Below, one piece after another: positions 44,253 through 53,968 of a stretch of 64,000 nucleotides of DNA. Source of the stretch: Thalassobius sp047123305 (lineage in GTDB: Bacteria > Pseudomonadota > Alphaproteobacteria > Rhodobacterales > Rhodobacteraceae); contig NZ_CP138918.1 in assembly GCF_047123305.1 (NCBI RefSeq), positions 3,224,001 to 3,288,000 of the forward strand, written 5' to 3'. The notes under the pieces were generated by a model. It made no database searches. It worked only from the letters and a program-made list of their open reading frames with translations, and had not been told where the DNA came from. The first letter of the stretch is position 1. Each line of letters starts with the position of its first letter. The position numbers and the translations under genes are program-made.

Positions 44253-45272
44253 TCAGTTGTCGAAATCAACCTGTTCGGTCAATTTCAGTGCGGCGCTACG
44301 CAGCGCTGCGAGGGTCATCAGGTTGACGTCATCCGCCGCAAAGTCACCCCAGCTTTTGACCAGCCCCACCGGCTCGGTGCCCGGAGCAATCGGGTATTCA
44401 AAGTTGGCGTCTGCGTAGATTTCCTGTGCAACCGGCGAGGTCAGGAATTCCATCATCTTCAGCGCGTTCTCTTTGTTCGGAGCCGCTTTGGTCATTGCCA
44501 CACCCGAGATGTTCACATGGGTGCCCGCACCTTCGAAGGTCGGGAAGACGATGTTGACGCTTTCCGCCCAGTCTTTCTGTTCGTCATCCGACAGCATTTT
44601 GCCCATGTAATAGGTGTTGCCGATGGCAATGTCGCATTCACCGGACCAGATCGCCTTGACTTGGGCGCGGTCGTTGCCCTGCGGTTTACGGGCGAGGTTG
44701 GCCTTCACGCCTTCCAGCCAGGTTTTTGCACCCTCTTCGCCAAGGTGATGGATCACAGCTGCGGTCAGGGCAACGTTATAGGCGTTGGTGCCGGAACGGG
44801 TGCAGATGCGGCCCTTCCACTTGGGGTCAGCTAGATCTTCATAGGTGGTGACTTCGCCCTCGGCCACGCGGTCCTGGGAGGCGTAAACGATCCGGGCACG
44901 AGTGGTCAGACCCCACCAGTGGTTTTCCGGATCGTGATAGAGCGCCGGCACATTGGCCTTCAGCGCGTCCGAGGTCACCGGCTGGGTGACGCCGGCGTTC
45001 ACAACCGCCGCAAGGCGCGAGATATCAACGGTCAGAACCAGATCCGCCGGAGACCGGTCGCCTTCGGCCTGCAGACGTTCCACCATACCTTTTTTCAGGT
45101 AGGCCACGTTCACCTTGATGCCGGTTTCTTTGGTGAAAGCATCGGTCAGCGGCTTGATCAGCTCGGGCTGGCGGTAGGAATAAACGTTCACTTCGCCGTC
45201 AGCGGCAGCGGGGGCGGCAACAGCAGCCAGACCCAGAGCGGTCAGCGCGGCGGTTTTGATCTGTTTCAGCAT
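44253..45272 (-). CDS. Periplasmic ferric-iron binding protein of an ABC importer
   Basis: The 339-residue protein has a signal peptide (MLKQIKTAALTALGLAAVAA, cut at AAADG) and the FbpA/FutA fold. VNVYSYRQPELIKPLTDAF starts it, SGTNAYNVAL is conserved and GNTYYMGKM supplies the iron-binding Tyr pair. It delivers Fe(III) to an ABC permease whose genes are not in the window. AAGAGG precedes the ATG. A possible iron-responsive site lies upstream. Confidence 0.92.
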   Translation of the reverse strand: MLKQIKTAALTALGLAAVAAPAAADGEVNVYSYRQPELIKPLTDAFTKETGIKVNVAYLKKGMVERLQAEGDRSPADLVLTVDISRLAAVVNAGVTQPVTSDALKANVPALYHDPENHWWGLTTRARIVYASQDRVAEGEVTTYEDLADPKWKGRICTRSGTNAYNVALTAAVIHHLGEEGAKTWLEGVKANLARKPQGNDRAQVKAIWSGECDIAIGNTYYMGKMLSDDEQKDWAESVNIVFPTFEGAGTHVNISGVAMTKAAPNKENALKMMEFLTSPVAQEIYADANFEYPIAPGTEPVGLVKSWGDFAADDVNLMTLAALRSAALKLTEQVDFDN

Positions 45273-45335
45273 GAGAACCTCTTGCAGGGCATGTATGTGC
45301 TTTGAATCACGGATTTCTTGCCCGACGGTGTGTCT

Positions 45336-45348
45336 GACAATTTTAGTC
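45336..45348 (-). promoter_or_regulatory. Possible iron-responsive operator before the ferric-iron binding gene
   Basis: On the minus strand GACTAAAATTGTC, about 65 bases before the ATG, is an imperfect GAC-N7-GTC palindrome preceded by TTGACCC. It resembles iron-regulation boxes predicted in Rhodobacterales, but I cannot name the regulator firmly. The site overlaps a -35-like TTGACC. Confidence 0.35.
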
Positions 45349-45378
45349 GGGTCAATACTTGAATTATTGAGTCGGGAA

Positions 45379-46221
45379 TTAACGCCTGGATTTGGCAGCC
45401 GTTTTTTCCGCCAGTTTAACCGCATCCCACAGCGCATCCATCTCTTCTAGATCGCTGTCTTCCGGCCGTTTGCCCATAGCTGCCAGCCGCGCTTCAACCC
45501 CTTCAAAACGTCGGGTGAACTTGGCATTTGCCGCCCGCAGCGCGCCCTCTGGTTCAACCCCCATATGGCGGGCAAGATTGGCCATGACAAACAACAGGTC
45601 GCCAAATTCTTCCTCCACTTCGGCCTGCGTCAGCTGGTCGCGTGCCTCTACCAGCTCCTGTGTCTCCTCAACAATCTTATCCAGCACGTGACTGGCATCC
45701 GGCCAGTCAAAGCCAACCCGCGCGGCGCGGTTCTGCAGCTTCAGCGCCCGCAACAGGGCAGGGAGGCCCACGGCCACCCCTTCCAAGGTGCCTTTCTGCG
45801 CCTTGTCGGCCCGCTCCGCTGCCTTGATCGCCTCCCAGTCTTTGGTCTGCTGCTCTGCTGATTTGTCGCGGCTTTCTTCACCAAAGACATGGGGATGACG
45901 CAGCACCATCTTGTCCGACATGGTGTCGGCAACGTCATTGAAGCTGAACAGCCCCGCCTCTTCGGCCATCTGGGCGTGGAACACCGACTGAAACAGCAGA
46001 TCGCCCAATTCGCCTTTTAATTCGCCCCAGGCTTCGCGTTCGATCGCGTCAGAGACCTCATAGGCTTCCTCGATGGTGTAGGGGGCGATGGTGGCAAAGG
46101 TCTGCTCAATGTCCCAGGGGCAGCCGGTTTCGGGATCCCGCAGCGCCCGCATGATTTCCAGCAAACGATCCATCCCGCCTTTGGGATCATGGATCAGGGC
46201 GTCGTTGCGTGGCGTGCTCAT
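45379..46221 (-). CDS. mazG: Nucleoside triphosphate pyrophosphohydrolase MazG
   Basis: The 280-residue protein has two MazG domains. In the first, TIEEAYEVSDAI and GELGDLLFQSVFHAQ carry the Mg-binding Glu and Asp residues; the second has KIVEETQELVEA and EEFGDLLFVMANLARH. It hydrolyses NTPs, cleaning the nucleotide pool and limiting ppGpp. Its stop lies about 100 bases before the start of the iron gene, so the latter's promoter is in or near its 3' end. Confidence 0.95.
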   Translation of the reverse strand: MSTPRNDALIHDPKGGMDRLLEIMRALRDPETGCPWDIEQTFATIAPYTIEEAYEVSDAIEREAWGELKGELGDLLFQSVFHAQMAEEAGLFSFNDVADTMSDKMVLRHPHVFGEESRDKSAEQQTKDWEAIKAAERADKAQKGTLEGVAVGLPALLRALKLQNRAARVGFDWPDASHVLDKIVEETQELVEARDQLTQAEVEEEFGDLLFVMANLARHMGVEPEGALRAANAKFTRRFEGVEARLAAMGKRPEDSDLEEMDALWDAVKLAEKTAAKSRR

Positions 46222-46301
46222 CGAGGGGCTCCGGTTTTAGGTGTTAGAATTACGCGCACGTTAAGCAAACTTGACCAATTGTGAAACACGAATACGCTCA
46301 C

Positions 46302-46331
46302 AAAAAAGCCCGCACAAAATGGGCGGGCTTC
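46302..46331 (-). terminator. Terminator of the 46355-46975 gene
   Basis: On the minus strand GCCCGC and GCGGGC form a stem followed by TTTTTT. It lies 24 bases past the stop of the outer-membrane protein gene. Confidence 0.88.
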
Positions 46332-46354
46332 CTAAGAGTTATCTCTTTGCGTGT

Positions 46355-46975
46355 TCAGAACCGAATGCCGGTACGCAGAGATACCGTATTGATGCGGGTC
46401 TCAAAGTCTTCGGTCGCCGAGAGCTCATCATCCATTTTATGAACAGCAAACTCAGCACCAACAAAAACCTTCTGTGTCACCATATGCTCAACACCGAGGC
46501 CGAGAACGGTGCCTTTCTGGTCGTAAACCGGACCGCCATCAAAGAAGGACGAAGAGGAAACTCCAGCGACGCCATAGAAAAGGGTCTTATTTTTGGCCAG
46601 ACCGAACCGCGCCTTCACGCTCTTTACGTCGTTCAAATGGGTAGCCGGGAAGCCAACGGGCACCGTGTCAACTTTGGAAAGTGACGCTTCAAGGCCGACG
46701 ACATAATTGCCGATTTGCCTGTCATAGCCAATGAAGCCACCAAAAGTGGTGTCGTCTTGCAGATCCGCACCGTTGAACAAGACGTCATTCACAAGATATT
46801 CGACACGCCCTGTCTGTTTGCTGACCTGCAAACCGGCGCGAACACCTGTCCAGTCGACAGCTGCGGGCGTAGCCAGTGCTGGCGATTGAGTCGCCGCGTC
46901 CGGACTTCCTGCCATCGCAATTGAAGCGCTCATCGAAATCAATGTGGCAGCGGCTACAGACTTGGTAATATTCAT
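46355..46975 (-). CDS. Outer-membrane beta-barrel protein
   Basis: The 206-residue protein begins with a signal peptide (MNITKSVAAATLISMSASIA, cut near MAGS). The barrel includes WTGVRAGLQVSKQTG, TTFGGFIGYDRQIGNYVVGL and VKARFGLAKNKTLFYGVAG, ending SLRTGIRF with a terminal Phe. It resembles Opa/OmpA-like small porin-like proteins. The gene diverges from the M20 hydrolase gene across 164 bases. Confidence 0.85.
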   Translation of the reverse strand: MNITKSVAAATLISMSASIAMAGSPDAATQSPALATPAAVDWTGVRAGLQVSKQTGRVEYLVNDVLFNGADLQDDTTFGGFIGYDRQIGNYVVGLEASLSKVDTVPVGFPATHLNDVKSVKARFGLAKNKTLFYGVAGVSSSSFFDGGPVYDQKGTVLGLGVEHMVTQKVFVGAEFAVHKMDDELSATEDFETRINTVSLRTGIRF

Positions 46976-47139
46976 TTAATGTCCCTCATTTTTGTCTTGC
47001 GGTTTTGACCATTGCGCGTTTCGAGAGTCCATAGAACAACTTTGGAATGGGCCTCTTCACACGTTGTTGTCGGGCAATTGCAACAATGGGAAGAGCAGGC
47101 TAGACCTGAGGCAAGAGAGAGAGTTTTAGGAGCGCTATA

Positions 47140-48309
47140 ATGCCCGTCATCAATCGTATCGCTGGTTTTGCAGAAGACATGACCGCCTGGCGCCGCCATT
47201 TGCATGAAACACCTGAGCTGGGTTTTGACTGTTTTGAGACCGCCGCATTTGTTGAGGGCAAGCTGAAAGAATTCGGGATCACCGAGATTCACACCGGCAT
47301 CGCCAAGACCGGTATCGTGGCGCTGATCCGCGGTCAGGACGCCGACACCGGCCCCGTAATCGGGCTGCGCGCCGATATGGACGCCCTGCCGATGACTGAG
47401 GAAACCGGGCTGCCCTATGCCTCAAAGGTGGAAGGCAAAATGCACGCCTGCGGCCATGATGGACATACCACCATGCTGTTGGGTGCGGCGAAATACCTGA
47501 ATGAAACCAAGAACTTTTCCGGCACTGTTGCGCTGATCTTTCAGCCGGCTGAGGAAGACGGCGGTGGCGGTGGCGTCATGGTCGAAGAAGGTGTGATGGA
47601 CCGGTTCAACATCAAAGAGGTCTACGGCATCCACAACGCGCCGGGCGTGCCGTTTGGCGAGATGCAGACCACCCCTGGCCCGATCATGGCGGCGGTGGAC
47701 ACCTTCCACATCAACATCACCGGTGTTGGCGGCCATGGCGCCATGCCGCATCACTCCAAAGACCCCGTTGTGGCGGCTGTTGGCATTGTGCAGGCGATCC
47801 AGACAATCTCGAGCCGGAACCACTATGCGCTGAACGATCTGGTCATCTCGGTCACCCAGATCCACACCGGCTCTGCTGAAAATGTGATCCCGGAAACCGC
47901 CTATATCAATGGCACCGTGCGGACCTTTGACAAAGAGGTTCAGGCGATGGTGATGCTGCGGATGCAGGAGATCTGTAACGGCATGGGCCCAGCCTATGGT
48001 GTTGAGGCCAAACTGGATTATGAGGTCTGGTATCCGGCCACCGTGAATGATGCCGCCAAGACAGCCTTTGCCGCCGATGTTGCCCGCGATGTTGTGGGGG
48101 CAGACAATGTGCTGGACGATATCAGCCGCGAAATGGGGGCCGAGGATTTCTCCTACATGCTGGAGGCACGGCCGGGCGCCTACCTGTTCCTTGGGGCAGG
48201 TGAGGGGCCTGCGGTGCATAACCCCAAATACAATTTCAACGATGAAATCAGCCCCATCGGCGCCTCCTTCTTTGCCCGTCTTGTGGAAACCGCCCAGCCT
48301 GCAAAATAG
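47140..48309 (+). CDS. M20 family amidohydrolase (hippurate hydrolase-like)
   Basis: The 389-residue metallohydrolase has HACGHDGHTTMLLG and FQPAEEDGGGG, with the metal His, Asp and Glu ligands, and ITGVGGHGAMPHHSKDPVVA in the dimerisation domain. EMGAEDFSYML closes the site. It hydrolyses N-acyl amino acids or related amides. The start is preceded by AGGAGC. It lies upstream of the agmatinase gene by 90 bases and may share its operon. Confidence 0.93.
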   Translation: MPVINRIAGFAEDMTAWRRHLHETPELGFDCFETAAFVEGKLKEFGITEIHTGIAKTGIVALIRGQDADTGPVIGLRADMDALPMTEETGLPYASKVEGKMHACGHDGHTTMLLGAAKYLNETKNFSGTVALIFQPAEEDGGGGGVMVEEGVMDRFNIKEVYGIHNAPGVPFGEMQTTPGPIMAAVDTFHINITGVGGHGAMPHHSKDPVVAAVGIVQAIQTISSRNHYALNDLVISVTQIHTGSAENVIPETAYINGTVRTFDKEVQAMVMLRMQEICNGMGPAYGVEAKLDYEVWYPATVNDAAKTAFAADVARDVVGADNVLDDISREMGAEDFSYMLEARPGAYLFLGAGEGPAVHNPKYNFNDEISPIGASFFARLVETAQPAK

Positions 48310-48399
48310 CGCGCGACGCGCCATGAAGAGGGCTCTTTGTGATTGACCTGCCGCCGCAAGGCGGTAGGATTTGATCAAATTACGACAGGAGCAGCCGTC

Positions 48400-49369
<970 letters not shown>

Positions 49370-49380
49370 TCCTGCGCTCT

Positions 49381-49429
49381 TGGTGGGGTCAGGATGCCTG
49401 CGGCGCGGATATTTGGACCAAGAAGAACA
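49381..49429 (-). repeat. Gene-end repeat, family 1, diverged (copy D)
   Basis: In reverse it shows TTCTTCTTGGTCCAAATATC then CGCGCCGC and CAGGCATCC. It keeps the head of family 1 but lacks the AGGGGC hairpin. It follows the agmatinase stop. Confidence 0.45.
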
Positions 49430-49460
49430 GGCTGCGCGGCAGCAAACGGAGGCGCATGTG

Positions 49461-49839
49461 ATGAAATGGGTGATCCTGATTGTGGTGGTTCTGGCGGGCT
49501 ATGTCCGGCTGGCCCCGAGCGACCCGGCGCGCTGGCACCGTGCGGTGGAAGGGGACGCCGACCGTATTGGTGAGGCAGCGTTGTGCGATTGGCCGCTGTG
49601 GATCTGGCGGCGCTGGATCAGGTGGCGCGGAATTGGCCGCGCACTTCGGTTCTGGCGGGATCTGTTGCAGAGGGCGGGTGACGTATATCACACGGTCCGC
49701 CTTTTGGGGCTTTCCCGATTACACCACAGTCGAGACACGTCCCGACGGGGTGGCAATCTACGCGCGGCTACGATTTGGGCGCCGGGACTTTGGTGTCAAT
49801 GGCAAACGGGTTGCCGGCTGGCTGGACGCTCTGCAATAG
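49461..49839 (+). pseudogene. DUF1499 protein gene with two frameshifts
   Basis: The start (MKWVILIVVVLAGYVRLAPS) shows a membrane-anchor segment. The body DLAALDQVARNWPRTSVLAG lies in a second frame, and RVTYITRSAFWGFPDYTTV to VNGKRVAGWLDALQ in a third. Single-base losses near 49571 and 49676 would explain both shifts. All three parts match the DUF1499 family in order. GGAGG lies upstream of the ATG at 49461. Function of the family is unknown. The clean order suggests sequence error rather than decay. Confidence 0.75.
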
Positions 49840-50099
49840 CGATTGCGGCAGGGCAGAGGTGAAAACAGCCCTGCGACACCTCGCGCCACATCGGCACATT
49901 CAACGACATCTGACATTGTGCCATGAACATCCGCCCATCGACCTGCAGGCAGATGGTCTGGCCCAGCTCAATGCGGGGCACCAGAGGTGTCGGTGCAAAA
50001 ACACTCGATCGTCTTGCCGCCATGGGTGACATCTGCCAACAACGGCCCTGCCGCGAGGCTGGCAGCCACAAGTGAGATATGTGCAAGAAATCGGGCCAT
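49796..50099 (-). pseudogene. Small exported Cys-containing protein with a frameshift
   Basis: It begins MARFLAHISLVAASLAAGPL, a signal peptide cut near LLADV, then THGGKTIECFCTDTSGA in one frame. In the next frame come RIELGQTICLQVDGRMFMAQ and CQMSLNVPMWREVSQGC. An extra base in GGGG at 49975-49978 (plus strand) explains the shift. The family is not characterised. The 3' end is uncertain: it either runs to 49796 in this frame or, with another shift, to about 49768. Function unknown. Confidence 0.6.
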
Positions 50100-50161
50100 G
50101 CCCCATGCTAGCACGGCAGCGCCTCTTGACCAAATCACCAGAATGCGAAACACCCATCCCC

Positions 50162-51211
50162 ATGATTTCATTGGACCGACTAGAGCAGATCACCGCCCGC
50201 ATGGGCTATATTGAGGCGCAGATGGCCGAGGGCCTTGGCGATATTGCCGCCCTGGGCCGTGAGTATGCCGAATTGCGCCCGGTGGTCGAGCAGATCATCG
50301 CCTATAAACAGTTGCTTGCCGACCTTGAAGAGGCGGAGCAGATGCTGGCTGACCCTGAGATGAAGGATCTGGCTGAGGAAGAGCTGCCCGGCTTAAAAGC
50401 GGCACTGCCAGAGGCCGAGGCGGCGCTGCAGCTGGCGCTTTTGCCCAAGGATGCTGCGGATGCACGTCCTGCCATGATCGAGATCCGCCCCGGCACCGGC
50501 GGCGATGAGGCGGCACTGTTTGCCGGCGACCTGTTGCGGATGTATCAACGCTACGCCGAGGCGCGCGGCTGGGCCTTTCAGATCATCGAGCTGAACGAGA
50601 CCGAGCTGGGCGGCATCAAAGAGGTCACCGCCCATGTCAAAGGCGAAGGTGTGTTCGCCCGGATGAAATACGAAAGTGGCGTCCACCGGGTGCAGCGGGT
50701 GCCTGAAACCGAAAGTGGCGGGCGCATTCATACTTCGGCGGCGACGGTGGCGGTGCTGCCAGAGGCCGAAGATGTGGACGTGCAGATTGACGCCGATGAC
50801 ATCCGGATTGACACCATGCGGTCGTCGGGTGCGGGCGGGCAACACGTGAACACCACGGATTCTGCTGTGCGGATTACCCATATTCCTTCTGGCATCGTGG
50901 TCACCAGTTCCGAGAAGTCACAGCATCGCAACCGCGAGATTGCGATGCAGGTGTTGAAAACCCGGCTCTACGATATGGAGCGGCAGCGGATTGACAGTGA
51001 ACGGTCAGCAGATCGGAAATCACAGGTTGGCTCGGGCGACCGCTCGGAGCGGATCCGCACCTACAACTTCCCGCAGGGTCGGATGACCGATCACCGGATC
51101 AACCTGACGCTCTACAAGCTGGATCAGGTGATGCAGGGCGATTTGGATGAGGTCATTGAAGCTTTGATCGCTGATCATCAGGCCGCTCTGCTGGCCGAGA
51201 CGGGGGCATGA
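50162..51211 (+). CDS. prfA: Peptide chain release factor 1
   Basis: The 349-residue factor terminates translation at UAA and UAG. SSGAGGQHVNTTDSAVRITH holds the GGQ that triggers peptidyl-tRNA hydrolysis, and RPGTGGDEAALFAGDLLRMY is the family segment. The ATG at 50162 (MISLDRLEQ) has no strong ribosome site; longer in-frame starts are less typical. It overlaps prmC, which methylates its GGQ glutamine, by 4 bases. Confidence 0.96.
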   Translation: MISLDRLEQITARMGYIEAQMAEGLGDIAALGREYAELRPVVEQIIAYKQLLADLEEAEQMLADPEMKDLAEEELPGLKAALPEAEAALQLALLPKDAADARPAMIEIRPGTGGDEAALFAGDLLRMYQRYAEARGWAFQIIELNETELGGIKEVTAHVKGEGVFARMKYESGVHRVQRVPETESGGRIHTSAATVAVLPEAEDVDVQIDADDIRIDTMRSSGAGGQHVNTTDSAVRITHIPSGIVVTSSEKSQHRNREIAMQVLKTRLYDMERQRIDSERSADRKSQVGSGDRSERIRTYNFPQGRMTDHRINLTLYKLDQVMQGDLDEVIEALIADHQAALLAETGA

Positions 51212-52041
51212 GCACGGTTCAGGCCCTGCTGGTCGCGGCGGGGCGCCGGTTGGCGGCGGCGGGGATTGAGGCAGGCGATGCCCGTGCGTTACTAGCGCAT
51301 GTTCTGGCTGTGCCAAGGGATCGTTTGATCCTGATGGGGCCGGACGATGTGACGCCGGAAGTCGCTGCGCGGTTTGAAACGGCGTTGCAGGCGCGCCTTG
51401 ACCACAGGCCGGTGTCCAAGATCACCGGCAGGCGTCTGTTTTGGGGGCGGGAGTTTCAGGTCACCGATGACGTTCTGGACCCGCGGCCCGAAACCGAAAG
51501 CCTGATCGCCGAAGCGCTTGCCGGACCAGTGCCCAAACGGTTCCTGGATCTGGGGGCGGGGACGGGCTGCATTCCGCTAACCTTGCTGGCAGAATGGCCC
51601 GAGGCGCAGGCCGTTGCGGTGGACGTCAGCGATGCGGCGCTGAATGTCACCCGGCAAAATGCCGAAGCTTTGGGCGTCAACGCGCGGCTGAAGCTGCAGC
51701 TGTCGGATTGGTTTGATGCGGTTGAGGGTCATTTTGACCTCATCACCTCAAATCCACCCTATATCTCGGACGCTGAAATGCAGGAGCTGAGCCCTGAGGT
51801 GTTTCACCACGATCCGCATCTGGCCCTGACCCCCGGGGGGGACGGCTTGGCCCCTTACAGCGTGTTGGCAAACGGGGCGATGGCGCACCTTTGTGATGGC
51901 GGGCGCATTCTGGTGGAGATTGGCTGGAAGCAGGGCGTGGCAGTTGCTGCGATTTTCCAAGATGCTGGTTTACGAGATGTTAAGGTCTTGCCGGATATGG
52001 ATGGGCGTGACCGTGTGGTTTCAGGGCACAAACCGGCATAA
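51208..52041 (+). CDS. prmC: Release factor glutamine N5-methyltransferase
   Basis: The 277-residue SAM-dependent enzyme methylates the GGQ glutamine of release factors. LDLGAGTGCIPLTLLAEWP is the SAM loop, TSNPPYISDAE the NPPY catalytic motif, and LDPRPETESLI precedes them. The ATG overlaps the prfA stop (ATGA), giving coupled production of enzyme and substrate. Confidence 0.96.
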   Translation: MSTVQALLVAAGRRLAAAGIEAGDARALLAHVLAVPRDRLILMGPDDVTPEVAARFETALQARLDHRPVSKITGRRLFWGREFQVTDDVLDPRPETESLIAEALAGPVPKRFLDLGAGTGCIPLTLLAEWPEAQAVAVDVSDAALNVTRQNAEALGVNARLKLQLSDWFDAVEGHFDLITSNPPYISDAEMQELSPEVFHHDPHLALTPGGDGLAPYSVLANGAMAHLCDGGRILVEIGWKQGVAVAAIFQDAGLRDVKVLPDMDGRDRVVSGHKPA

Positions 52042-52298
52042 ACGGCGGCATTTCGGCGGCGGATCAGGGCAAAACCCACACCAAGCGCCAAAAAATCGCC
52101 GATCCTGCGGAAAATATGCGCTTTCCCCTTGTCAGACGGGAACGGGAAAGCTACTCAGAATATGTCGAGACGCTGGATGCCTCCACGCTCCCGTCCGACG
52201 CCAAGCCACAAATGTTGTGATCCCGGTAGGTTGTAAGAGCGCAAGAGGCGTGAAACGGGTCCGACAGAGTTGATGTTTGAAGGCTGGACAAAAGTAAG

Positions 52299-52934
52299 AT
52301 GAGATCTTCCAAATCGCGTTCGCGATCCAAATCGAACCGTAATAACAACCGGTCCGTTGGGAACATTGTAAACCGCGTGTTTGACAGCTCCGGCCCAGAG
52401 GGCAAGGTGCGCGGCACACCGCAGCAGATTATTGAAAAGTACAACCAACTGGCGCGCGACGCCCAGCTGGCCAATGATCGCGTTGCCACTGAAAACTTCC
52501 AGCAGCACGCCGAACACTACCTGCGTCTCCTGAGCCAGGCTCAGAAAGAACAGGAAGCCCGCCGTGAGCAGCAGGAACAGCAAAACCGCGACCGTCAGGC
52601 CGAGCGCGACCGTGAACGCGCCGCCCGTCAGGAACGCGAGGCTGCGGCAGCAGGCAGTGGTGATCAGCCGGATCTGCTGGACGGTGGTACAGCCGAAGTT
52701 GTGGACGCAGGTGCGGACAGCGGCCTGGTGGACACGCCCGAAAGCAAATCGGCCCCGGCAGAGGGACAGCCCGAAGGCAAGAGCGAAAAGCCCAAGCGCA
52801 GCCAACAGCGCCCCCGCCGCCCGCGCAAACCCAAGGCAGAGGCCGGTGAAAAGGCGCCAGAAGCGTCAGGCAATCATGACGCACCCAAAGCCGCTCCCAA
52901 AGCGGCGCCGGACGCCCCGGAAGCCGCGGAGTAA
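52299..52934 (+). CDS. DUF4167 protein
   Basis: The 211-residue protein starts with an Arg/Ser-rich segment (RSSKSRSRSKSNRNNNRSVG) followed by NIVNRVFDSSGPEGKVRGTP, the DUF4167 core. Then come a charged region of Gln/Arg/Glu repeats and a Lys/Pro/Ala-rich tail. Low-complexity basic parts suggest nucleic-acid binding, but no function is known. It follows prmC by 257 bases, within which no gene is seen, and has its own terminator. Confidence 0.88.
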   Translation: MRSSKSRSRSKSNRNNNRSVGNIVNRVFDSSGPEGKVRGTPQQIIEKYNQLARDAQLANDRVATENFQQHAEHYLRLLSQAQKEQEARREQQEQQNRDRQAERDRERAARQEREAAAAGSGDQPDLLDGGTAEVVDAGADSGLVDTPESKSAPAEGQPEGKSEKPKRSQQRPRRPRKPKAEAGEKAPEASGNHDAPKAAPKAAPDAPEAAE

Positions 52935-52959
52935 TCTGTCCCCCGGTAAGCAGCACATC

Positions 52960-52988
52960 AAAGGCCCCTCGCGGGGCCTTTTCTTTTG
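52960..52988 (+). terminator. Terminator of the DUF4167 gene
   Basis: AAAGGCCCC and GGGGCCTTTT form a 9-base stem with a TCGC loop, followed by TTCTTTT. It lies 25 bases past the stop. Confidence 0.9.
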
Positions 52989-53019
52989 TGGTGTGGCGTC
53001 GGATGAGAGGTCTTTTGCG

Positions 53020-53432
53020 TCACAGGGCCCGCTGCAAGATCGCCTGTAATGTCGCCAGATCATCTTGGTTCAGTGGCGAGAGCACCTCTTCCAGGGTTCG
53101 GCAACCTCTTGCTGAACTTGCAGAACAACTTCGCAACCAGATGGGGTTAAGGCCAAAAGGGTAACACGAGCGTCCTCGGAACTGGGTTGGCGTGTCACCA
53201 GGCCTTTCTGTTCAAGCTGCCGCACCATGCGTGTCATTTGCGATTTGTCCCGTTGCATGCGTTCTGTGAGTTTATGCAGAGGCGCTGTGCCAATTTCGTC
53301 GAGTGTCAACAGAACCATCGACCCCGTAGGGCCCAGGTTTTCCTTATCAAAATCAGAAGCTTTTGCCTGGATGCGCACGTGGAGTCGGCGCATCAGTCGG
53401 TCGATTGTAGTGGCGAGTTGAAGGTTGGGCAT
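53020..53432 (-). CDS. MarR family regulator, frameshifted near the C terminus
   Basis: The protein has the MarR winged helix (LTLDEIGTAPLHKLTERM, QRDKSQMTRMVRQLEQKGLV, SEDARVTLLALTPSG). The main frame ends early as EPWKRCSRH; the next frame continues TLEEVLSPLNQDDLATLQAI to a stop at 53020. Restoring one A near 53097 gives a protein of about 137 residues, normal for MarR. The start is the ATG at 53432. It diverges from a membrane protein gene, with inverted sites between them. Confidence 0.8.
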
Positions 53433-53441
53433 CGTTTCTTT

Positions 53442-53494
53442 AGTTGACTTAGTCCACAAAGTGTTCGTTTGATGTTTGGTAGACTTTATCAACT
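53442..53494. promoter_or_regulatory. Paired inverted sites between marR and its neighbour
   Basis: AGTTGACTTAGTC at 53442-53454 and, inverted, GACTTTATCAACT at 53482-53494 match each other at 10 of 13 positions. They flank the divergent promoter region and include TTGAC- and TTGATA-like -35 elements. This is the usual layout of a MarR autoregulatory operator, but the regulator link is inference. Confidence 0.5.
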
Positions 53495-53515
53495 TTCTTC
53501 GGAATCGGAAACACC

Positions 53516-53959
53516 ATGCAAAGCCTTATCCCTCAGCTGCTTCTCAAAACCGCATCGGTACTATGGGTCATTTGGGGATTGGTCCATGTCTTGGCGGGTG
53601 TCATGGTGCTTTCCAGCGACGCCACGGGCGGCTTTCAGGCGATCGCCGACTCCGTGCCTGCAGAAGCGCTGCAAGCCGAATATCACGCGGCCGTTGGCGG
53701 CGTCCTTAATCAACACGGCTGGAACCTCGCCTGGTTTGGCGTGGTGACCATTCTCGGGGGGATGTTGATCTGGCACGGCAATGTGACATCGATCTGGGTG
53801 ACGGCCCTGATCGGCGGCATGGCAGATCTGGGCTATCTGCTGTTTGTGGATCTACCGGGCTATGTGAATTTTATTCCCGGTACGGTCATGACCTTTATCT
53901 CGGCCAGTGCCATTGTGCTGAGTTTTATTGCCTGGGTGCGCAGGGGCAATAGCGCCTGA
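53516..53959 (+). CDS. Membrane protein divergent from marR
   Basis: The 147-residue protein has four hydrophobic segments: VLWVIWGLVHVLAGVMVL, LAWFGVVTILGGMLI, TALIGGMADLGYLLFV and VMTFISASAIVLSFIAWV. I do not assign a family. It may be controlled by the MarR protein through the shared upstream region. It ends 10 bases before the convergent end of rsmA. Confidence 0.78.
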   Translation: MQSLIPQLLLKTASVLWVIWGLVHVLAGVMVLSSDATGGFQAIADSVPAEALQAEYHAAVGGVLNQHGWNLAWFGVVTILGGMLIWHGNVTSIWVTALIGGMADLGYLLFVDLPGYVNFIPGTVMTFISASAIVLSFIAWVRRGNSA

Positions 53960-53968
53960 GCCAACAAC

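Noticed and set aside
50402..52042. Frameshifts in prfA or prmC, expected from the surrounding error cluster
   Set aside because: Both frames are intact with all motifs and correct lengths.
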